Positions 35,235 to 44,868 of a DNA stretch of 64,000 bases are shown here, in pieces. Origin of the DNA: Lachnospira sp. UBA4346 (GTDB taxonomy: Bacteria; Bacillota; Clostridia; Lachnospirales; Lachnospiraceae). Within the stretch, counting starts at the first letter, position 1; every line of letters begins with the position of its first letter. The notes under the pieces are model-generated. The model saw nothing but the letters and a program-made list of their open reading frames with translations, did no database searches and was not told the origin of the DNA. The DNA is taken from the NCBI GenBank assembly GCA_002394205.1, contig DGTC01000022.1, positions 1 to 64,000 of the forward strand. Direction: 5' to 3'. The position numbers were made by a program, and so were the translations under genes.

Positions 35235-35558
35235 ATGACGTTATTAATTACGATATTTGCAGCCATTATCAGTACAATTGTCTGGTATACGCATGCGCCG
35301 AAAAGTGTTATGAAGGTTGGTATGTTATGCTGGTTGTTCTGGGGAGCTTCCCTGATGTGGCTTGTAGATGCAGTCTTTGAATATCTGGAACTTGGTGCAG
35401 CTTATTTTACCCCTGCACCACAAGATATGTTAAATGATGCATTTCTGGGGTTATGTGTTGTTGCATTGGCACTGGTAATCTGGTTGGTATATGTACTGAT
35501 AAAAGATCCGAAAGGGGTTATGAAGTCCTATTTGATTCAGAAAAATAAAGAGATGTAA
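35235..35558 (+). CDS. Small three-helix membrane protein
   Basis: 107 residues with three predicted membrane helices (about 3-20, 25-48 and 70-92). No motif recognised; LMWLVDAVFEYLELGAAYF has acidic residues next to the membrane. It starts one base after the previous stop following ggagaag, so the two are translated together. Probably an accessory part of the importer operon, by context. Confidence 0.65.
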   Translation: MTLLITIFAAIISTIVWYTHAPKSVMKVGMLCWLFWGASLMWLVDAVFEYLELGAAYFTPAPQDMLNDAFLGLCVVALALVIWLVYVLIKDPKGVMKSYLIQKNKEM

Positions 35559-35623
35559 TGATTGGGCAAAAGGTTTAACAGGAAAATAACCTGCGGATGT
35601 AGAGAAAGAAAAAGAGGAACGGT

Positions 35624-36121
35624 ATGTATTTAACATGGGGTTATAAGATATATAGATTTTTTGGAATTATAGGAATCTATCTGTGGGCAGCAATTCTGCT
35701 GTTTTTTTCATTTGGTATTTTTTCAAAAGAATTGTGGCATTTTGATTATTTTTTTGCAATGTTTATTCTCATTAGTATGTGGAGTGTACATTTATATTTA
35801 TTATGGGTAGCCAAGAAGGCAAAATTTTTCAGCGATTTTTTTGGAAACTGCAGAGAAGGATTTATTCAATTAAGAGTTTTGAGTACCGCAATTGGGGCTT
35901 GTGAAGAAGAGCTATTAAAAGAAATCAAACGATGTCAGAAACACCATCTGTTGAAGAAAGTTCATATTGTTACTGATCATGTAAAATATACGACCATCCG
36001 CTTGAACGGTCCAATCGATTCATACAGAATCAAACGTTGTCCGAAATGTGGAGCAAAGAATCATGTGATTGATGGATTTGTAACAACATGTGAATACTGT
36101 CATGGCAGTTTAGACAAATAA
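35624..36121 (+). CDS. Membrane protein with C-terminal zinc ribbon (paralogue 1)
   Basis: 165 residues. Two membrane helices (about 10-32 and 42-62) are followed by a ~60-residue soluble helical segment and a four-Cys zinc ribbon CPKCGAKNHVIDG...CEYC near the end. The layout and sequence resemble the next gene, so the pair is a tandem duplication. It has an agaggaac site. The function is unknown; a membrane-tethered regulatory or assembly role is possible. It lies between the importer and cbiG. Confidence 0.7.
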   Translation: MYLTWGYKIYRFFGIIGIYLWAAILLFFSFGIFSKELWHFDYFFAMFILISMWSVHLYLLWVAKKAKFFSDFFGNCREGFIQLRVLSTAIGACEEELLKEIKRCQKHHLLKKVHIVTDHVKYTTIRLNGPIDSYRIKRCPKCGAKNHVIDGFVTTCEYCHGSLDK

Positions 36122-36133
36122 GGGAGTGTTGTT

Positions 36134-36658
36134 ATGTATTATGAAGTAGCGAAGATTCGATCAAAGAAAATTCTATGCAGTATCATTATTGCGTTATTAA
36201 CACCATTTGTTGCCATCCTTGGAATTCTATTGCTTTATGTATTGCTGACGCACAATGAAGGGGAGGCGCTCAATGCAGTTTTGGCATTTCTGTTTGTAAC
36301 GGTGATTATATACATTCGCAGTATCAGACAGGTAAAACGGGCACATATCGTACAGAGAATCAATCATATGTTAGAACAGGATGAAGATGGTCTGATTCCG
36401 ATTGCTGACATTGCACAGCAGTTGGGAATGGAGCAGCGTCATTTTCTGCGGATATTTATAGATGCTGTTGGCAAAGCACAACTGCGGCGCTGCAGTATTT
36501 ATCCGGAAGATCCGACGTATATTATTCTTGATAATGGAAGCCTGAAAATAAAAGAACGTTTTCGTGCAACACATTGCAAAGTATGCGGTGCAGCAAATGT
36601 CATACGTCTGGGATTGGATGAACATTGTAAATATTGCGGTTCTAAGATTGAATCATAG
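36134..36658 (+). CDS. Membrane protein with C-terminal zinc ribbon (paralogue 2)
   Basis: 174 residues with the same plan as its upstream neighbour: two membrane helices (15-38 and 48-66), a soluble helical segment with a helix-turn-helix-like part (IPIADIAQQLGMEQRHFLRI), then a zinc ribbon CKVCGAANVIRLG...CKYC. Starts 12 bases after the first paralogue following agggag. The winged-helix-like middle part may be structural only. Function unknown. Confidence 0.7.
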   Translation: MYYEVAKIRSKKILCSIIIALLTPFVAILGILLLYVLLTHNEGEALNAVLAFLFVTVIIYIRSIRQVKRAHIVQRINHMLEQDEDGLIPIADIAQQLGMEQRHFLRIFIDAVGKAQLRRCSIYPEDPTYIILDNGSLKIKERFRATHCKVCGAANVIRLGLDEHCKYCGSKIES

Positions 36659-36801
36659 TGTTTGGTAACGAAAGACACGATTGTTTTTTGATATAGTGGG
36701 CGGTGAGCAACAATCACAGTAGATGTTAAAGAAATAGACAATCACGTTCGTGCAAACTGTAAGCAATATAAAAATGAGACAGATATATGGAGAAGGATGA
36801 T

Positions 36802-37392
36802 ATGAATACACAACAAACAATCGTACACTGTAAATTCATTCGCCACGGCAGAACACAGGCAAATCTTGAAAAACGATATATTGGAAGAACGGACGAACCA
36901 TTATTAAAAGGAGAAGAACGGTCTTTTGGGGATTGGAAAGATTGTGTCGCAGATGTTGTGTATACAAGCCCAATGAAGCGCTGTGTACAGACGAGTGCTT
37001 ATATTTTTCCAGATAAAGAACCGGTTATCATAGAGGATTTCAGGGAAATAGATTTTGGAAAATTTGAAATGAAAAATTATCAGGAATTACAGGATGATGC
37101 AAACTATATCCGCTGGATAGAAAGCAACGGAACACTTGCATTTCCCAATGGAGAGAGCAGGGGGGATTTTATGAAACGCTGTATGAATGGATTTCATCAA
37201 ATGATTGCAGACATTACCCGAAATTATTATGGATATTCAGAGGTATCCGTAGCCTGTGTTGTACATGGTGGAACGATTATGGCGATACTGTCGCAATTAT
37301 TAGGCGGCGATTATTTTGATTATCAATGTGCAAACGGGCAGGGGTATGAAGTGAATTTGTGCATAAAAGACGGGAATCATATTCACAAATAA
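36802..37392 (+). CDS. Histidine phosphatase family protein (second CobC-like)
   Basis: 196 residues. The start is the ATG eight bases after ggagaagg; an ATG 15 bases upstream overlaps that site. The RHG motif (FIRHGRTQANLEKRYIGRTD), a REIDFGKFE block and CVVHGGTIMAIL supply the catalytic His, Arg and Glu of the phosphoglycerate-mutase-like family. Placed before cbiG, it may be the alpha-ribazole phosphatase or act on another B12 intermediate. A protein of the same family at 6047 opens the first B12 operon. Confidence 0.85.
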   Translation: MNTQQTIVHCKFIRHGRTQANLEKRYIGRTDEPLLKGEERSFGDWKDCVADVVYTSPMKRCVQTSAYIFPDKEPVIIEDFREIDFGKFEMKNYQELQDDANYIRWIESNGTLAFPNGESRGDFMKRCMNGFHQMIADITRNYYGYSEVSVACVVHGGTIMAILSQLLGGDYFDYQCANGQGYEVNLCIKDGNHIHK

Positions 37393-37414
37393 AACCATAC
37401 GAAAGGAGCCTATC

Positions 37415-38530
37415 ATGTATACAACAGACCAACCCAATGCATACATTATCTTTTCCTTTACCAGACAGGCAAATCAGACTGCATTGCATTTACAGGAAGC
37501 GTTGCAACAACAGTATCCGGCGGCTGCAATTGATTCATTTACAATCGAAAGACTTGCAAACGAATCCCAGTTGTTTGCAATGAGGGAGGGGCTGCAAAAA
37601 ACGGTTGCGCAATATTTTCGTCAGGAAAATGTACTTATCTTTATTGGAGCGTGCGGCATTGCAGTACGAAGTATTGCACCATTTATCAAAGATAAATTAA
37701 CAGATCCGGCGGTGTTGGTTGTAGATGAGCAGGAGCAGTTTGTGATTTCCTTATTGTCCGGTCATGTTGGAAATGCAAATGTATATGCGAAAAATATAGC
37801 GCAGATGATAGGAGCAACGCCGGTTATTTCGACTGCGACAGATTTGAATAATTTATTTGCCGTTGATACATTTGCAAGGCAAAACGGTCTTACGATTGCG
37901 GATAGAACACTGGCAAAAGAATATTCTGCAAGACTGTTAGAAGGAGAAATACTTCCTATTGTGTATACAGAGCAGATACAGCTGCCGCAGGAATTGCATC
38001 ATAAACAAGAACTGCAGGTTCAGACGTATCAACAGTACGGGCAGACACAAGAAAATTCAGAACTTGTCTGTATGATTACACCGTATACGACAAAAAAGTT
38101 TACTCATCAGGCAAAATCATTTGCAAGGATACTATATCTCATACCGAAGCAGGTGGTAATCGGAATCGGCTGTAAGCGAGGAACAGATGCAGATAAATTA
38201 TTAGTATTTGTCCGGGAAATTTTAGCAGACTATCAACTGTCAGAACAGTCGATAGCGGCAGTTGTCAGTATTGATTTGAAGAAAGAAGAACAGGCGATTT
38301 GTCATGTGGCAAAGTATTTTGGATGTGACTATGAGACGTATCCGGCAGAAGTGTTACAGGAAGTGGAAGGAACATTTATCAGTTCAGAGTTTGTGAAAAA
38401 GGTAACAGGAACAGACAATGTCTGTGAGCGGAGTGTTGTGCGATATTGTGGAAAAGATACGAGGCTTTGTAAGAAAATTGCACGGGACGGAATGACAATT
38501 GCGTTAGGGTTACTTGAAGTTAAATTGTGA
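37415..38530 (+). CDS. cbiG: Cobalt-precorrin-5A hydrolase CbiG
   Basis: 371 residues. CbiG opens the delta-lactone and releases the two-carbon fragment in the anaerobic pathway. IFIGACGIAVRSIAPFIKDK near 85-105 and LLSGHVGNANVYA near 125 mark the N-terminal domain. The C-terminal CobE/GbiG domain begins VVIGIGCKRGTDADKLL near 250 and ends with VCERSVVRYCGKDTRLCKKI. The ATG follows aaaggag. It is the last gene of the second B12 block. Confidence 0.95.
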   Translation: MYTTDQPNAYIIFSFTRQANQTALHLQEALQQQYPAAAIDSFTIERLANESQLFAMREGLQKTVAQYFRQENVLIFIGACGIAVRSIAPFIKDKLTDPAVLVVDEQEQFVISLLSGHVGNANVYAKNIAQMIGATPVISTATDLNNLFAVDTFARQNGLTIADRTLAKEYSARLLEGEILPIVYTEQIQLPQELHHKQELQVQTYQQYGQTQENSELVCMITPYTTKKFTHQAKSFARILYLIPKQVVIGIGCKRGTDADKLLVFVREILADYQLSEQSIAAVVSIDLKKEEQAICHVAKYFGCDYETYPAEVLQEVEGTFISSEFVKKVTGTDNVCERSVVRYCGKDTRLCKKIARDGMTIALGLLEVKL

Positions 38531-38541
38531 ACATTTTGTGA

Positions 38542-38570
38542 TTGAAAATAAAAAAAGCATATGATAGAAT
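38542..38570 (+). promoter_or_regulatory. Promoter of the large secreted protein gene
   Basis: TTGAAA (38542-38547), a 17-base spacer and TAGAAT (38565-38570), with TG two bases before the -10. The gene starts 92 bases downstream. Confidence 0.7.
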
Positions 38571-38661
38571 GAATTTGCTTGTATGATATGGTAAAAACCA
38601 AAGAAATTTATTTCAGAGGGATGTCAAACAAGTAAAAAAACGTAAGAGGAGGTATATTTTT

Positions 38662-41600
38662 ATGGCGCATAAACGTACAAAAACAAGTGCAGCGATAGGA
38701 TTGGCACTTGCAACGATTATGTGTGTGTTTGCTTTGGTATTTGTGTTTGGCAGTAAAGAAGTAGATGCAGCAGATACGAAGTTGACACCTGATGCGAATG
38801 GTGTTTGGCATTATTCCGTAAATAATGTTGAAGACCATGATTATGTAGGCCTTGCATTTGATGAGAATGTTGGTTGGTGGTATGTTGAAAATGGTACCAT
38901 TAATTTTGATTACAACGGACTTGTTGAATTTGGCGGTACATGGTGGTGTGTAGCCGGTGGTCGTGTTGTCTTTGACTATACAGGACTGTGGAGTGATCCG
39001 ACAGTAGGCTGGTGGTATGTTGAAAATGGTACGATTAATTTCGCATACGACGGAATCATTAATTATGAAGGCAGCTGGTGGTGTGTAGCCGGTGGCCGTG
39101 TTGTCTTTGACTATACAGGACTGTGGAGTGATCCGACAGTAGGCTGGTGGTATATTGAAAATGGTACAGTTAATTTTGGATATGATGGTATTATTCCATT
39201 TAACGGTGGCTGGTGGTGCGTAGCCGGCGGAAGTGTTATTTTTGATTATACAGGACTGTGGAGTGATCCGACAGTAGGCTGGTGGTATATCGAAAATGGT
39301 ATGGTTAATTTCAACCACAGCGGACTGGTACAGTACGGTGAATGGTGGTGCGTAAAAAATGGCGGCGTTGACTTTGGTTATACAGGTCTTTGGAATGATG
39401 CCGTTGTTGGTATTTGGTATGTTGAAAATGGTTCCATTAATTTTGGATATAACGGACAGGCAACATACAATGGAAAGAAGTATACTGTAAGCAATGGACA
39501 GGCAACTCCTGTTTCAACGAAGCCTGAACAGCCTACAAATCCAACAAAACCATCGAATCCGACAAAGACGGATACTTCAGATAAGACATTTGCATTAGGA
39601 ACAAAGCAGACAGGAGCTATCACAGATGGTGGTCTTTATGTTATCCAAAGTGCTGCAAATGAAAATATGGCACTTACTGCTGTAAAGGGTTCATCAGAAG
39701 CCGGATATAATGTTGTTATGGCACCGATTGATGGAAGCAATGCACAGAAGTTCTTGATTTATAAGCAGGCAGATGGAAGCTATATTTTATTAAATCAGAT
39801 GTATAAAGATGAAGATGGTAATGGTTATCTGTTAAATGCACTTCATTTTGGTTGGAATGATTCAGCTGTTGATAATGTTAGTGCAACACCAAATAGTATA
39901 TCAGGTTGTAAGAACTGGTATATTAATGAAGTGGGCAGTGGTACATATGAATTTATCGTACCTAGAACAGATGATTTCAAGCCTGCATTAAACGCAGAAG
40001 GTACAGGCAACGGTGCAAATGTAGGAACTGCAAAATATACAGGCGACAATACACAGAAATTCTATCTTAGAAATCCATACACAAAAACAATGGATGAAGG
40101 GGAATTTACAATCCAGCTTTCAAGTGATAATAATCTTGTTATGGCATCTGAAAATGCATCCATAAAAGATTCTGCATTAGTAAGAGCTGCAAAGTATAAT
40201 GCAGGTTCTGAGCAGATTTATAAATTAGAATGTGCAGATGCAAACAAAGGATTATACCTTATTAAGAATGTTAATTCACAGAGAGTATTAGAGATGGATG
40301 GTACATGGACATCAGGTACAAAAGTATTCCAGAATGTTCCAAATGGTTATCCTTCACAGTATTGGTATGTGCAGAAGAATAATGATGGTACAGTAACATT
40401 TGTAAGTGCACACAGCTATCAGTATTTGACAGTTTCAGCGAATAAGGAAGGCGCAGCATTTGTTCAGTCAACAGGAACAGACAGTGCATCTCAGAGATTT
40501 AAACTTGTAGAACGTAAGGAAGAAGTAGCGGCAGATGTACTTACAGGTACTTATGTGATTGGAAAGAGAAATGTTCGTTTCCAGTATATTGGTCGTGGTG
40601 TATACAGCCTTATGGATGTAGATGCTAAGAAATATTTAGCAGTAAGCGGCAATGATTTACAGTTAGTAAATAATGATGATACATTAGCAAGAAGATGGAC
40701 TGTAGAAGGTTCAGCAAAGAAAGGCTATGTAATTAAGTCAGCTGCAAGTACTCGTTATCTTGCACAGAATGGTTCTATTTCTAGTAAGAAACAGACAATA
40801 AAATTAACAGAAGCTAAGATGAATGATTATACAAAGAAGTATGATCTTGGTTTTATGGCAGATTCTTTAGGGGAAGATGTACAGATTATTCGAAGAGCAG
40901 TTAATTTAGGTATTGACTGGAAGCAGTATATGAATCCTGCAGACAGTATGGCAGAAGTAGAAAAGAGAGTAAATAGTGCAATCAAGCCGGCTGGGGATGT
41001 TGTTCTTTACAAAGGCGATGATGAAGATGATTTGAATAAGTTCATGAAGAATCATACAGGTAAGACAATCAAGTTGACAAAGGATATCAAAGTGAATAAT
41101 AAGGGAACCGGTAATCAGGGTACGATTATGATTCCATCGAATGTACATCTTGACGGTGATGGACATTCATTTGTCATTGAACAGGGCGGTAAGGTTCCGA
41201 ATGTAGCAGTAGCATTCTTCTACTTTGATGAAGCAGGTGTTCAGCATATTTCAAATAATGCCGGTATTAGCAATGTGAAGATTGCATATGCAGCAAATAC
41301 ACAGATTTGTACATTTGGTGCAGACAATATTTATATTGCAAATAATGAATTAAGCAATGCAGTATTGAATCCAATCGCAATTATGTCTCACGAAGGTGAT
41401 ATATCACATAATGTTAAGGTTGAAGGAAATACAACAAGAAACAGTGGAAGTGACGGTATTGCCGTATATGGTGATCAGTATGATATTATTATTCAGAATA
41501 ATAAGGTATCTGAAGTTTACGGTCGTGCCGGTATCATGGTAAGTTGTTTTGCAGACGGTGTTCTCGGAAGAGTTGACAGCATTGCAAAGGGACCACATGA

Positions 41601-42249
41601 TGTCATTGTTAAAAATAATGATGTAAGTAAATGTTATGGCGACAGAAGTGTATCTGGTGAAGGTATCTACTGTCTTGGAACATACAAGGTTTATGTAGTA
41701 GGCAATAATATCTATGATAATGCATTGGAAGGTGTATGCTTTGATAATGGATGTGTAGGTAATGCATTTATTGGAAACAAAGTACATAACAATGGTACGG
41801 TTGGTGGTTTCCCTGGTGTATCAATTGATAATGGTGCATATAATATTGTAGATAACAACGAAGTATACAACAATAGTTGTGATGGTATTAAGCTTGTACG
41901 TACAGGTGTTGCAAATGTTATTGTAAATAATAGAGTTTATAACAATGATACAAACACAAGAGATGGTAAGTCTGGTAAGATTTTATCAAGTGCAGCAATC
42001 AATCTTCAGAACCTGAAGCCGGATCCAACAGATTTTGATCATTTAGATGGTACAGGCAGTGATTATAACTATATTGTAGGTAATACAATTACAGGACATG
42101 ATCATGCAGTATATATCGCTGATGATTCAGAACAGGGTGTTGTTGTAGGAAATGTTGCATGCTATAATACAGCAAAGAATGTAAAGTCATTCGTAAATGT
42201 TGATTTCTCAAGTGGAAACAATGTTGTAAAGAATAACAGCTATAAATAA
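38662..42249 (+). CDS. Large secreted protein: aromatic repeats, ricin-like and beta-helix regions
   Basis: 1195 residues. Residues 1-36 form a signal peptide (cleavage likely after VDA). Residues ~45-290 carry about eleven repeats of ~20-25 residues in pairs, such as VGWWYVENGTINF and WWCVAGGRVVFDYTGLWSDP, a cell-wall-binding-like aromatic pattern. A TP/K-rich linker follows (~290-310). Residues ~320-690 hold two or more ricin-type beta-trefoil segments (QxW-like QKFLIY, QYWYVQ, QRFKLV). Residues ~785-1195 are a right-handed parallel beta-helix with many N-rich turns (VKNNDVSKCYG, VYNNSCDGI), as in polysaccharide lyases and other carbohydrate-active proteins. No sortase motif at the end. It has its own promoter and a strong terminator. 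Confidence 0.85.
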   Translation: MAHKRTKTSAAIGLALATIMCVFALVFVFGSKEVDAADTKLTPDANGVWHYSVNNVEDHDYVGLAFDENVGWWYVENGTINFDYNGLVEFGGTWWCVAGGRVVFDYTGLWSDPTVGWWYVENGTINFAYDGIINYEGSWWCVAGGRVVFDYTGLWSDPTVGWWYIENGTVNFGYDGIIPFNGGWWCVAGGSVIFDYTGLWSDPTVGWWYIENGMVNFNHSGLVQYGEWWCVKNGGVDFGYTGLWNDAVVGIWYVENGSINFGYNGQATYNGKKYTVSNGQATPVSTKPEQPTNPTKPSNPTKTDTSDKTFALGTKQTGAITDGGLYVIQSAANENMALTAVKGSSEAGYNVVMAPIDGSNAQKFLIYKQADGSYILLNQMYKDEDGNGYLLNALHFGWNDSAVDNVSATPNSISGCKNWYINEVGSGTYEFIVPRTDDFKPALNAEGTGNGANVGTAKYTGDNTQKFYLRNPYTKTMDEGEFTIQLSSDNNLVMASENASIKDSALVRAAKYNAGSEQIYKLECADANKGLYLIKNVNSQRVLEMDGTWTSGTKVFQNVPNGYPSQYWYVQKNNDGTVTFVSAHSYQYLTVSANKEGAAFVQSTGTDSASQRFKLVERKEEVAADVLTGTYVIGKRNVRFQYIGRGVYSLMDVDAKKYLAVSGNDLQLVNNDDTLARRWTVEGSAKKGYVIKSAASTRYLAQNGSISSKKQTIKLTEAKMNDYTKKYDLGFMADSLGEDVQIIRRAVNLGIDWKQYMNPADSMAEVEKRVNSAIKPAGDVVLYKGDDEDDLNKFMKNHTGKTIKLTKDIKVNNKGTGNQGTIMIPSNVHLDGDGHSFVIEQGGKVPNVAVAFFYFDEAGVQHISNNAGISNVKIAYAANTQICTFGADNIYIANNELSNAVLNPIAIMSHEGDISHNVKVEGNTTRNSGSDGIAVYGDQYDIIIQNNKVSEVYGRAGIMVSCFADGVLGRVDSIAKGPHDVIVKNNDVSKCYGDRSVSGEGIYCLGTYKVYVVGNNIYDNALEGVCFDNGCVGNAFIGNKVHNNGTVGGFPGVSIDNGAYNIVDNNEVYNNSCDGIKLVRTGVANVIVNNRVYNNDTNTRDGKSGKILSSAAINLQNLKPDPTDFDHLDGTGSDYNYIVGNTITGHDHAVYIADDSEQGVVVGNVACYNTAKNVKSFVNVDFSSGNNVVKNNSYK

Positions 42250-42320
42250 AATGTATCTATTCAATAGAGCATACAAGCAGATAGCATAAAGAAGGAGCTG
42301 TGAAATAAACAGTTCACAAT

Positions 42321-42370
42321 AAAAAGGACATTTGAACGCGCAAATGCGGGAACAAATGTCCTTTTTTATT
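42321..42370 (+). terminator. Terminator after the large secreted protein
   Basis: aaaaaggacatttg pairs with caaatgtcctttttt across an 18-base loop, ending in a T-run. The A-run on its left lets it serve the opposing PrsW-like gene too. Confidence 0.92.
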
Positions 42371-42442
42371 TTGTACAGCAGATGCTACAATTTTTACAGA
42401 GTCATAGAATAAAGTTGAATTGTATAACAGGACAAAACAATT

Positions 42443-43156
42443 TTAAGAAATATACCGGTCATTGGCAGACATTTTTTTGACCAGACGAAATGACACGATA
42501 AAAAGAAGGATAACAAATACAAAGAAAATCCATTCGGTGTCAGGGTTTGGTATAGAAGCGATAAAATCATAACATCCATGCAACAGTGCAGGAAGCAGTA
42601 CGCATAATATCCGACACAGCTTTGAAAGCGCAGGGCGGTTCCATAGGTCAAATCGTTTCGCAAATCCATAAAATACACCCATAAATATGCCAAAACAGGC
42701 GTGCCCCGGAATTGCTGTCACCGCACGTAAAATTGCAGTCGTAAAGCCATAAGACAGCACATATCCGATATTTTCCCATAAGGCAAAGCCAAGCGCAATC
42801 GCCGTAGAATAGACAACACCGTCAAATTGACAATTAAATTCTCTAGATTTCCAAGTAGTCTTCTTGAGCATAAAATATTTTGCCCCTTCTTCCGCAAATG
42901 CGACAATTCCCAAATATATAATCAAATTATAAAACAAAGTATTTTCAGGAACATAAGCACTTAAAATTGCATCACCGACACGTTCTAGGACAACTGCAAT
43001 GACAGTGGATATAATACCCGAAAATACAAGCCGGATTAATAATGGAATCGGTTCTTTTTCTAACTTATCCATTTTGTAGACTTTCACAAGAAGAATGATA
43101 GCTGGAATAATGGCTGCCAGAATCAGAATTCGATTGTAATAATAGTAAAAAAACAT
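42443..43156 (-). CDS. PrsW-type intramembrane protease family protein
   Basis: 237 residues with about seven membrane segments. The start is the ATG after ctaggaggtgc on the minus strand; the frame is open 19 codons further up without a start signal. FAEEGAKYFMLKKT contains the Glu pair, ALGFALWENIGY the next acidic motif and AIPGHACFGIFMG the His region typical of the PrsW/CPBP-like glutamic protease group, which cleaves anti-sigma factors in Bacillus. Target unknown. It is transcribed away from the MATE gene at 43396 and shares that intergenic region. Confidence 0.88.
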   Translation of the reverse strand: MFFYYYYNRILILAAIIPAIILLVKVYKMDKLEKEPIPLLIRLVFSGIISTVIAVVLERVGDAILSAYVPENTLFYNLIIYLGIVAFAEEGAKYFMLKKTTWKSREFNCQFDGVVYSTAIALGFALWENIGYVLSYGFTTAILRAVTAIPGHACFGIFMGVFYGFAKRFDLWNRPALSKLCRILCVLLPALLHGCYDFIASIPNPDTEWIFFVFVILLFIVSFRLVKKMSANDRYIS

Positions 43157-43236
43157 AATGCACCTCCTAGTCACAATAATACTTATTTTGAAACGGAATG
43201 AAGAAAAAGTCAATGTATAGATAAATGATTTAACGA

Positions 43237-43354
43237 AGATAAGAAACGAATGTTAAAAGAAGGTTTCTTATCTCACTTTTTGAGAAAATCTGCCCGTTGT
43301 TTTACTTATTTTGTACAGATATAATCAAATTAAAGAAAAAGAAACGCAAGTTTC
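43237..43354 (+). promoter_or_regulatory. Regulated promoter of MATE gene: three motif copies around -35/-10
   Basis: Promoter TTGTTT (43297-43302), 17 bases, TATAAT (43320-43325). The motif agataagaaac occurs at 43237-43247, inverted at 43263-43273 (a perfect 11-bp inverted pair), and as aagaaacgcaagtttc at 43339-43354 just after the start point, itself a hairpin with a gcaa loop. The same three sites with the same spacing lie upstream of the aldo/keto reductase gene at 46370. Confidence 0.75.
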
Positions 43355-43395
43355 CAAAATAACATATTTGAAATAAGGAAAAAAGGAGAATAAAT

Positions 43396-44760
43396 ATGTC
43401 AGAACAACAGGAAGAAAACATTATGGGAACACTTCCCATTGGGACGCTTCTGATGAAGATGTCTGTACCGATGATTCTTTCAATGATGGTATCATCACTA
43501 TACAATATTATTGATAGTATCTTCGTATCCAGATTAGGAGATCATGCATTGACAGCGATGTCACTGGCTACGCCAATATCAAGTCTGTTGGCTTGTATTA
43601 CAGTAGGATTTACGGTTGGCATGAATGCAGTACTATCCAAAAAATTAGGTGAGAAAGATGTGAAAGCAGCCAATAGGGCGGCAGGAAATGGCTTGTTGAT
43701 TAACTGGATTGTTGCTGGAATATTTCTTATTTTTGGAATGTTTTTTGTTCGTACATTCTATGCATTGCAGACAGATGTAAAAGAAATTCAGGATTTGGGA
43801 GTACAGTATACATCTATTACAAGTATTTTTGCATTTGGTCTTGCAAACCAGACAATGTTAGAACGAATGTTAATGGCAACAGGAAAGCCGCTTGGCTCCG
43901 TATTTGCACTATTTACAGGAACGGTCGTCAATTTAATTTTAGATCCAATCTTAATTTTTGGATTTTTTGGTGTGCCGGCACTAGGAATGCGAGGTGCAGC
44001 AATTGCAACAGTTGTAGCACAGTTTGCAGCAGCCACAGTAGCACTTGGATTTAATTTGAAAGTCAATAAAGAAATTACATTTGGAGTATCCATGTTAAAG
44101 CCGGATGTAAAGATTTTGAAGGAAATCTGGTCTGTCGGGCTTCCGGCAGCATTACAACAGTCGATTAGTCCATTGATGATTTTTGGAATGAATCAGATTC
44201 TGCTTGGATTTACAACAGCAGCACCGGCAGTTTATGTAATTTATGTAAGATTACAAAGTATTGTTTTAATACCAATTTGGGGCCTTAGAAATACCGTCGT
44301 ATCTATTATCTCTTATAACTATGGCGCGGGATACAAGGAACGAATTGAAAAGATTATACGGGTGTGTCTGATTGCAACGGTATGGATTACTTGCATAGGT
44401 GTGATTCTTTTTCAGGTATTGCCGGCACAGTTGCTTGGCTTATTTGATGCAAGCGGAGAAGTGTTAGATATAGGAATGGTTGCATTGAAAATTATCAGTT
44501 TTGTATTTCCATTTTCCGGACTGACGCTGATATTAGGTTCATTTTTTCAGGCATTGGAAAAGAGTATGGATACGTTAATTGTATCAATTATCCAGTGTAT
44601 TTTAATGTTGGTAACAGCTGCATTATTGGCACATTTTGGTACGGTATATACAGTGTGGTTCGCATTTATTATTACAGAAATTATTGTGGCGGCGATTGCT
44701 GGTATGTTTATGATACAGGTTAGAAAAAATGTCATAGCAAAGATAGGAAAGAACGCTTAG
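43396..44760 (+). CDS. MATE family exporter
   Basis: 454 residues, twelve membrane segments. Opening MGTLPIGTLLMKMSVPMILS and YNIIDSIFVSRLGDHALTAM, plus GLPAALQQSISPLMIFGMNQ near 245, are MATE signatures. It follows aaaggag. The upstream region has a regulated promoter shared in design with the aldo/keto reductase operon, suggesting that both respond to the same stress, perhaps a reactive or toxic small molecule. A lipoprotein flavodoxin gene follows. Confidence 0.92.
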   Translation: MSEQQEENIMGTLPIGTLLMKMSVPMILSMMVSSLYNIIDSIFVSRLGDHALTAMSLATPISSLLACITVGFTVGMNAVLSKKLGEKDVKAANRAAGNGLLINWIVAGIFLIFGMFFVRTFYALQTDVKEIQDLGVQYTSITSIFAFGLANQTMLERMLMATGKPLGSVFALFTGTVVNLILDPILIFGFFGVPALGMRGAAIATVVAQFAAATVALGFNLKVNKEITFGVSMLKPDVKILKEIWSVGLPAALQQSISPLMIFGMNQILLGFTTAAPAVYVIYVRLQSIVLIPIWGLRNTVVSIISYNYGAGYKERIEKIIRVCLIATVWITCIGVILFQVLPAQLLGLFDASGEVLDIGMVALKIISFVFPFSGLTLILGSFFQALEKSMDTLIVSIIQCILMLVTAALLAHFGTVYTVWFAFIITEIIVAAIAGMFMIQVRKNVIAKIGKNA

Positions 44761-44868
44761 TAAAACAAAATGTACCTTTTGACACACGAATCACAATAGA
44801 AAAGGATTTTGTATCGTTTTATTATGTAGCGATAAAAATAACAAGCAAAAAGAAAAGAGGAGTAGCGT

